Part shown: positions 6,026 through 9,481 of the stretch, one piece after another
How the letters are laid out: each line of letters opens with the position of its first letter
Position numbering within the stretch: position 1 is the first letter of the stretch
NCBI GenBank assembly: GCA_964486075.1
Contig: CAZALU010000107.1
Span: 1 to 9,481, forward strand
Length of the DNA: 9,481 nucleotides
Source: JAHIJO01 sp964486075
GTDB lineage: Bacteria > Verrucomicrobiota > Kiritimatiellia > JAAZAB01
Direction of reading: 5' to 3'
Program-made: the position numbers and the translations under genes
Notes under the pieces: model-generated
Database searches by the model: none
What the model was told of the DNA's origin: nothing
Seen by the model: only the letters and a program-made list of their open reading frames with translations

Positions 6026-7587
6026 GATTAGCGTTGCGAGCAGTTGTTATTTTGGCCGCGTTATGGGCGGGACAGACCGTTTGGGCCTGTCCCGAACCCA
6101 CGGTTACATGGTCTCCCAATCCGGTATGCGTTGGCTGTCAGTCGGTGCTGACGCTTGGATATACCTATGTTGAAGGCTATACCAACGATGGTTTACCCTG
6201 GGTCGATTTCATCGAGATAGTAGCGACAAGCAATAGCCCAACAGCCCATGGCACGAAGATCAACAACGTCACGAACGCCATCATCCGATGGACAGACCCT
6301 GGTTACTGTTCGGTCGTGGTCACCTCGAAACTGAACTATATCTGCCTCAGCAATAATGCACACGGGACGACCACGAATTCATCGGTGACACCTTTCACCG
6401 TCAGCCGGATGGAAACTTTCAAGTTGACGGATGCGACCAACGCGAGCAACAGCAAGCAGGAAACGACCGACGACGACGCCTCGCCTACCGACAATGTTTT
6501 GATTCTCGGCGAGGACACGAACGGGCACGCACGGGTGGCGATCGATCTCACGATGACGCCAACTAACGGCAATGCCGGCAATATTTTCAAGTGGCAAATT
6601 TCGGGAAGCGGTTGGGCGCCCGCGAGCGGCAATTTCTCGGGCGGGACGATAACGTCCCTCTGGACCGACGCCGGCGGTGATGTCGATCGCGAGTTCACGG
6701 TTGTGGTGCACTGCAACTGCGGCGAGGGCGGCGACTGCGAAAACTGCACATACAGAAGAATGCTGAAGATTGCTGTCCTGAAAGTGGATATATTTCCTTT
6801 GGAAATGGACGCCACAGAGAGTTTAAATTCTGGGGCGTTTATCTGCACTGTGACGCCTTCTGGTTTAAATCCATCGTATCAGTGGTTGACAGGGGCAGTA
6901 AATGATGCTTGGCCCGCAACGGCTGGCAATAATCCAGAGCTTGATTACAGTGCCCCCACGGCATCGTCAACTGCTGTTAATGAAACAAGATGGTTTGCTG
7001 AAACTCCAGATCGGCGGCAAGTTGTGGACGGCTGGGTATGTTGCTACAATATCAATTGCGAAGTGACGGTTGGATGTGTCAAAAGCAGAGCTTTCTTCCC
7101 GGCTATTCTATCCGTGTCAGTAGATATGAGCGGGCAGACGACGGGTTGTGTATTTCAGGATTGGGAATCTATAGCTGTAGCACAGGATAGTAATGGAGTA
7201 TGGAGGGTTACCGGGCAAGGCAATTTCTCCCGCTCCATGCCAGTCGCATCTGTCAACATGCCGGCTAGCAGTCAATTTTACAACAAAGCTATGGCCCATG
7301 AAAATAAACACGTTGAACAGTGGATGACAGGAATGTTCAAAGATTTGAAGGATGCAGATACATTATATGCCTCGACCTTAAACACTCTCACTTCAACTAT
7401 CAGCGAGGCTGATCTGAGAGCCAAGATACTCGTTGCGGTGTATAATCAATCTACTGCTGACGACCAAATATATAATGGCAAACTGTGTGATGCCGAGGAT
7501 GAAGCATTTGATGCGGAGAACGCTGTAGAACCAGATTTTCTTGAGTTAGACGATGTTGATTGGAGGCCAATCTATGGTTGTCAGTAA
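6022..7587 (+). CDS. Secreted Cys-rich protein with C-terminal HENKH (HExxH) motif, possible metallopeptidase
   Basis: 521 residues; the ATG overlaps the previous stop codon (ATGA). A Sec signal peptide covers residues 1-22 (MRLALRAVVILAALWAGQ, then TVWA) with likely cleavage at VWA|C. The mature protein starts at Cys23, but Trp at -2 argues against a lipobox. Residues 23-250 are Thr/Asn/Cys-rich and beta-like, with the cluster C231-N-C233...C239-E-N-C242. Residues about 253-360 resemble an Ig-like fold (FICTVTPSG...YQWL). Near the C-terminus, A-H426-E-N-K-H430-VEQW fits the HExxH zinc-binding motif. The acidic stretch D490-A-E492-D-E494 about 60 residues later could give a third ligand. I do not recognise the family. 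Many cysteines imply disulfides outside the cytoplasm. The first half is GC-rich and the part after about 6780 is AT-rich. Secretion is well supported; peptidase activity is inference. Confidence 0.82.
   Translation: MRLALRAVVILAALWAGQTVWACPEPTVTWSPNPVCVGCQSVLTLGYTYVEGYTNDGLPWVDFIEIVATSNSPTAHGTKINNVTNAIIRWTDPGYCSVVVTSKLNYICLSNNAHGTTTNSSVTPFTVSRMETFKLTDATNASNSKQETTDDDASPTDNVLILGEDTNGHARVAIDLTMTPTNGNAGNIFKWQISGSGWAPASGNFSGGTITSLWTDAGGDVDREFTVVVHCNCGEGGDCENCTYRRMLKIAVLKVDIFPLEMDATESLNSGAFICTVTPSGLNPSYQWLTGAVNDAWPATAGNNPELDYSAPTASSTAVNETRWFAETPDRRQVVDGWVCCYNINCEVTVGCVKSRAFFPAILSVSVDMSGQTTGCVFQDWESIAVAQDSNGVWRVTGQGNFSRSMPVASVNMPASSQFYNKAMAHENKHVEQWMTGMFKDLKDADTLYASTLNTLTSTISEADLRAKILVAVYNQSTADDQIYNGKLCDAEDEAFDAENAVEPDFLELDDVDWRPIYGCQ
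7562..7566 (+). promoter_or_regulatory. Ribosome-binding site GGAGG for the 7574 gene
   Basis: GGAGG lies 7 bases before the ATG at 7574, inside the last codons of the upstream gene. Its ideal spacing favours 7574 over the in-frame ATG at 7553 and suggests coupled translation of the two genes. Confidence 0.75.
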
Positions 7588-8314
7588 TTTAAACCGCAAA
7601 GTGCTAACAAATTACAATGCCGGACAAAATACGTCCTTAAAACTTATCGTTCTGTTTGTTGCGTACGGTTGTGTTTTTTGGCAATGCGTTTATGCGGGAG
7701 ATAAAGAACCGCGTAGCGTTATGACGATGAATTTAAATGCGATGGAAGAGAAGGCCGATCTTATACTGATCGGAAATCCAGAGATTATTACTCAACCAGA
7801 TGCACTAATAGGGAAAAAAAGGTTTTATGAAAACGGAATACGAGGGGAAACGTTTTATAGAATCAAGGGCATTGAAGTATTGAAAGGAAGCTTGCCAGCA
7901 AAGAGTTTCCTTATTGTTCGTAAAAATGTTCTTTCTTCTGAAGGAAGACCTCCCGAGATTGAAGCTTTACCATACCTCCTTTTTTTACAGAAGGTAGATC
8001 TGGATAAAGATACTAATTTTCAAAACCTAGCATTCTATCGTTTAGTGGACAACTGGAAAGGAATTATCCCCATCGATGAAACAGCTGTGGAGCAGCGGTC
8101 GGTCGATAGGATAGCTAAACAATACGGAATTAATGTTCATAAAAGACTGGAAGACTTCAAAGAAGCAATTCGATACAGTCTGAAGGAGCAAAAAACGAAA
8201 GCGCCGAAAAAGGATATTGCTCCTGGCGCATTTGCTATTTATGAGGAATTGAAGCTTAACGAAGCGGTGTCGACGAACAGGAGTTTATCCCAACCCATAA
8301 TGGAAACGAAATAA
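7574..8314 (+). CDS. Small secreted protein of unknown function (VLKG / PYLLFL type)
   Basis: 246 residues from ATG 7574, chosen because GGAGG stands 7 bases upstream; the ATG at 7553 would add seven residues and has no such site. It overlaps the previous gene by 14 bases. A long polar N-region is followed by a hydrophobic stretch (residues 22-39) and a likely cleavage after VYA (41). The mature part has the sequence ADLILIGNPEI, then FYRIKGIEVLKGS (V102-S106), FLIVRKN and PYLLFLQ (133-139). This beta-rich order occurs in uncharacterised secreted proteins that I cannot name as a family. The C-terminal third is helical and Lys-rich. The gene is AT-rich (21 G/C of 60 at 7801-7860), unlike the genes before 6780. 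No catalytic motif is visible. With the HENKH protein upstream it could be a partner or inhibitor, which is speculation. Confidence 0.8.
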   Translation: MVVSNLNRKVLTNYNAGQNTSLKLIVLFVAYGCVFWQCVYAGDKEPRSVMTMNLNAMEEKADLILIGNPEIITQPDALIGKKRFYENGIRGETFYRIKGIEVLKGSLPAKSFLIVRKNVLSSEGRPPEIEALPYLLFLQKVDLDKDTNFQNLAFYRLVDNWKGIIPIDETAVEQRSVDRIAKQYGINVHKRLEDFKEAIRYSLKEQKTKAPKKDIAPGAFAIYEELKLNEAVSTNRSLSQPIMETK

Positions 8315-8379
8315 GTATAACATTCGTTTTGTAGAGGTTGGTTGTTTGTGAAACTTTCTTAAATGGAGGGGGGGTGAGT

Positions 8380-8519
8380 TTGAATCCTACGCGCAAGCCG
8401 ATCATGGCCGGTAACTGGAAGATGAACAAGACCGAGGCCATGGCCATGGTCAACACCTCAAGCAGGACATAGCCGCCTGCCGGGGCATGGAGATCGTGGT
8501 CAGCCCCGAATGGCACTAA
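8380..8519 (+). pseudogene. tpiA: Triosephosphate isomerase 5' fragment, frameshifted and truncated
   Basis: The fragment begins MNPTRKPIMAGNWKMNKTEA, the unmistakable N-terminus of triosephosphate isomerase (glycolysis, cytoplasm), including the catalytic Asn and Lys of the GNWKMN motif. The preferred start is TTG 8380, after GGAGG at 8365-8369; a GTG at 8374 is too close to that site. After AMAMVNT the frame breaks. One C appears to be missing at about 8457, so the original frame runs into TAG at 8470. In the shifted frame the homology continues as LKQDIAACRGMEIVVSP and then meets EWH and TAA at 8517-8519. A normal enzyme has about 250 residues, so about 200 residues with the catalytic His and Glu are missing. 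The break after VVSP coincides with the apparent end of the insertion-sequence remnant. It cannot be functional. Confidence 0.88.
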
Positions 8520-8830
8520 GATAAGCATGGGGTAGAACTTCTGACTTGGCCGCGATGGGGAAATTCTTGGAAGCGCTAACGCGGTTTTGTGAGCCGCTGA
8601 TATGGTTTTGGGCGGCGTTTAACGGCGCGCGGTTCGGAACGACCGAGACGCAGGGGTACTAAGTCGCGTGCCAAGACTTCAAGCAGCCGGTGATAAAGGC
8701 GGCGAGTGGTGTGCTGCGAGGCAGCCAGCCGCATAGCTTGGTAGAAGCTGCGGGCGGCATCGACGGTACCCTTGAAACTGATGCGTGTGCGAGGCACCTG
8801 ATAGGTTGCGGCCGACTCGGCAGACTGAAT
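8508..8830 (-). mobile_element. Remnant of an IS4-type insertion sequence (one end plus transposase 3' part)
   Basis: About 320 bp of a mobile element, read on the minus strand. One outer end is inferred near 8508, where triosephosphate isomerase homology stops and GAATGGCACTAAG begins; this resembles IS4-group termini as I remember them, but I could not compare it. The other boundary lies at or just before the panC start, where the transposase homology ends. The bulk of the element and its other terminal repeat are absent. Confidence 0.7.
8516..8830 (-). pseudogene. IS4-family transposase, C-terminal fragment
   Basis: Read on the minus strand, the sequence gives AESAATYQVPRTRISFKGTV, then RLYHRLLEVLA and LGRSEPRAVKRRPKPYQRLT ending in KPR. 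This is the characteristic C-terminus of IS4-type DDE transposases, following the YREK-domain region, which is missing here along with the catalytic residues. A stop codon lies at 8576-8578, but related-looking sequence (RFQEFPHRG) continues in the same frame to a second stop at 8516-8518, so the first stop may be a nonsense mutation. Any open frame upstream of about 8830 on this strand is antisense to panC and not transposase. The fragment is inactive. Confidence 0.82.
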
Positions 8831-9449
8831 GCAAATCATCACCTCACAGGAAATCATGCAGTCCACGGCCCTCGAACTGCGCCGGGCCGGACGGCCCATC
8901 GGGCTGGTGCCCACCATGGGGTTCCTGCACGCCGGGCATCTCTCGCTGGTCAAACTGGCCCGCCAGGAACTGGCCAAGCTGGCGTCGCCCCGGCCCGCCG
9001 ACAACCCCGTGATCGTGCTCAGCCTGTTCGTGAATCCCACCCAGTTCGGGCCGCACGAAGATTTTAACCATTACCCCCGGGATTTTGAACGCGACCGGAT
9101 GCTGTGCGAACAGGCCGGCGTGGATATTATTTTTTATCCGGCCGCGGAGGCTATGTACCAGGAAAGCCCCACCGTGAGCGTGCATGAAGATGTCATGTCA
9201 CGGGTCCTGTGCGGAGCGATACGGCCGGGCCATTTCCGGGGCGTGCTGACCGTGGTGGCCAAACTCTTCAACCTGGCCCTGCCGGACGTCGCCGTCTTCG
9301 GCCAGAAGGACGCCCAGCAGCTGCGCCTGATCCAGCGCATGGCGCGCGAACTTAATTTTCCCGTGCGCATCATTGCCGCCCCGACCGTGCGCGATCCCGA
9401 CGGCCTGGCCCAGGGAGAATCAGGCAGAGAATCAGGGTCAGCCCTGTAA
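8829..9449 (+). pseudogene. panC: Pantothenate synthetase, truncated after the first two-thirds
   Basis: Pantothenate synthetase condenses pantoate and beta-alanine using ATP in coenzyme A synthesis in the cytoplasm. The ATG at 8829 gives MQIITSQE, a normal family N-terminus. PTMGFLHAGH (residues 28-37) is the HIGH-like nucleotide-binding motif. FVNPTQFGP, the FNHYPRDFERD stretch, GHFRGVLTVVAKLFN and FGQKDAQQL follow as expected. Homology stops after TVRDPDGLA (residue 194, base 9410), exactly where the KMSKS-like SSRN segment should come. The frame then runs through unrelated residues (QGESGRESGSAL) to TAA at 9447-9449. A normal protein has about 280 residues, so the C-terminal domain is gone. 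No clear ribosome-binding site is visible because the upstream DNA is transposase remnant. It is probably inactive; the remainder could lie beyond the window if this is a simple insertion. Confidence 0.85.
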
Positions 9450-9481
9450 ATAGTATTTAATTAGATGGTCGCGGTGACCAA
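9411..9481. mobile_element. Foreign sequence replacing the panC 3' end, with palindromes
   Basis: From 9411 the DNA no longer fits panC. It contains a direct repeat (AGAATCAGG at 9417-9425 and 9429-9437, differing only by flanks) and a hairpin CAGGG (9433-9437), loop TCAG, CCCTG (9442-9446). A second small stem, TGGTC with GACCA, lies near 9465-9480. CAGGGTC-AGCCCTG-type palindromes often accompany REP-associated tyrosine transposases, so this may be the edge of such an element. The window ends before any transposase could be seen. Confidence 0.45.

Noticed and set aside
6085..6093. Lipoprotein signal for the 6022 product (Cys23 directly after the signal peptide)
   Set aside because: VWA|C has a bulky Trp at -2, which fits signal peptidase I better than a lipobox.
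8830..9040. Upstream extension of the minus-strand transposase frame
   Set aside because: The frame is open but the translation no longer resembles transposase; this stretch is the antisense of panC.

Overview
The window comes from a Gram-negative bacterium. It opens with the end of an outer-membrane beta-barrel, continues with proteins carrying signal peptides or signal anchors, and most of it is GC-rich (a hand count of 3001-3060 gives 40 G/C of 60). Several families of short dispersed palindromes and two truncated housekeeping genes suggest a repeat-laden environmental lineage. A PVC-type bacterium such as Kiritimatiellota is my best guess, but it rests on general impression and is weak.

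Layout. 1-134: C-terminal end of an outer-membrane beta-barrel. 161-3769: a 1202-residue protein with an N-terminal FHA domain, a disordered linker, one membrane span and a large extracytoplasmic part (TPR-like helices, probable alpha-toroid, C-terminal beta domain). 3770-4033: spacer with two palindromic repeats. 4034-6025: a second membrane-anchored protein, probably alpha-toroid plus beta-sandwich of the heparinase II/III type. 6022-7587: a secreted Cys-rich protein with a C-terminal HENKH (HExxH) motif, overlapping the previous gene by ATGA. 7574-8314: a small secreted protein overlapping the previous gene and preceded by a GGAGG. These four genes look like one co-directional unit devoted to the cell envelope. 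The FHA domain should lie in the cytoplasm and could couple Thr phosphorylation to the extracytoplasmic parts; that is inference.

8365-9481 is a gene graveyard: a frameshifted 5' fragment of tpiA (triosephosphate isomerase), an antisense 3' fragment of an IS4-type transposase, and panC (pantothenate synthetase) cut off after about 194 codons by foreign sequence carrying a CAGGG-TCAG-CCCTG hairpin.

The most unusual signal is the set of short palindromic repeats lying in frame inside the two large envelope genes. The FHA-protein linker appears to be largely built from them, and one repeat copy (674-751) is interrupted by a second palindrome of exactly 51 bp (17 codons), with an uninterrupted copy at 563-589 as reference. 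Base composition also falls sharply inside the gene at 6022-7587: its C-terminal half and the next gene are AT-rich (7801-7860 has 21 G/C of 60), which suggests a transferred or swapped module.
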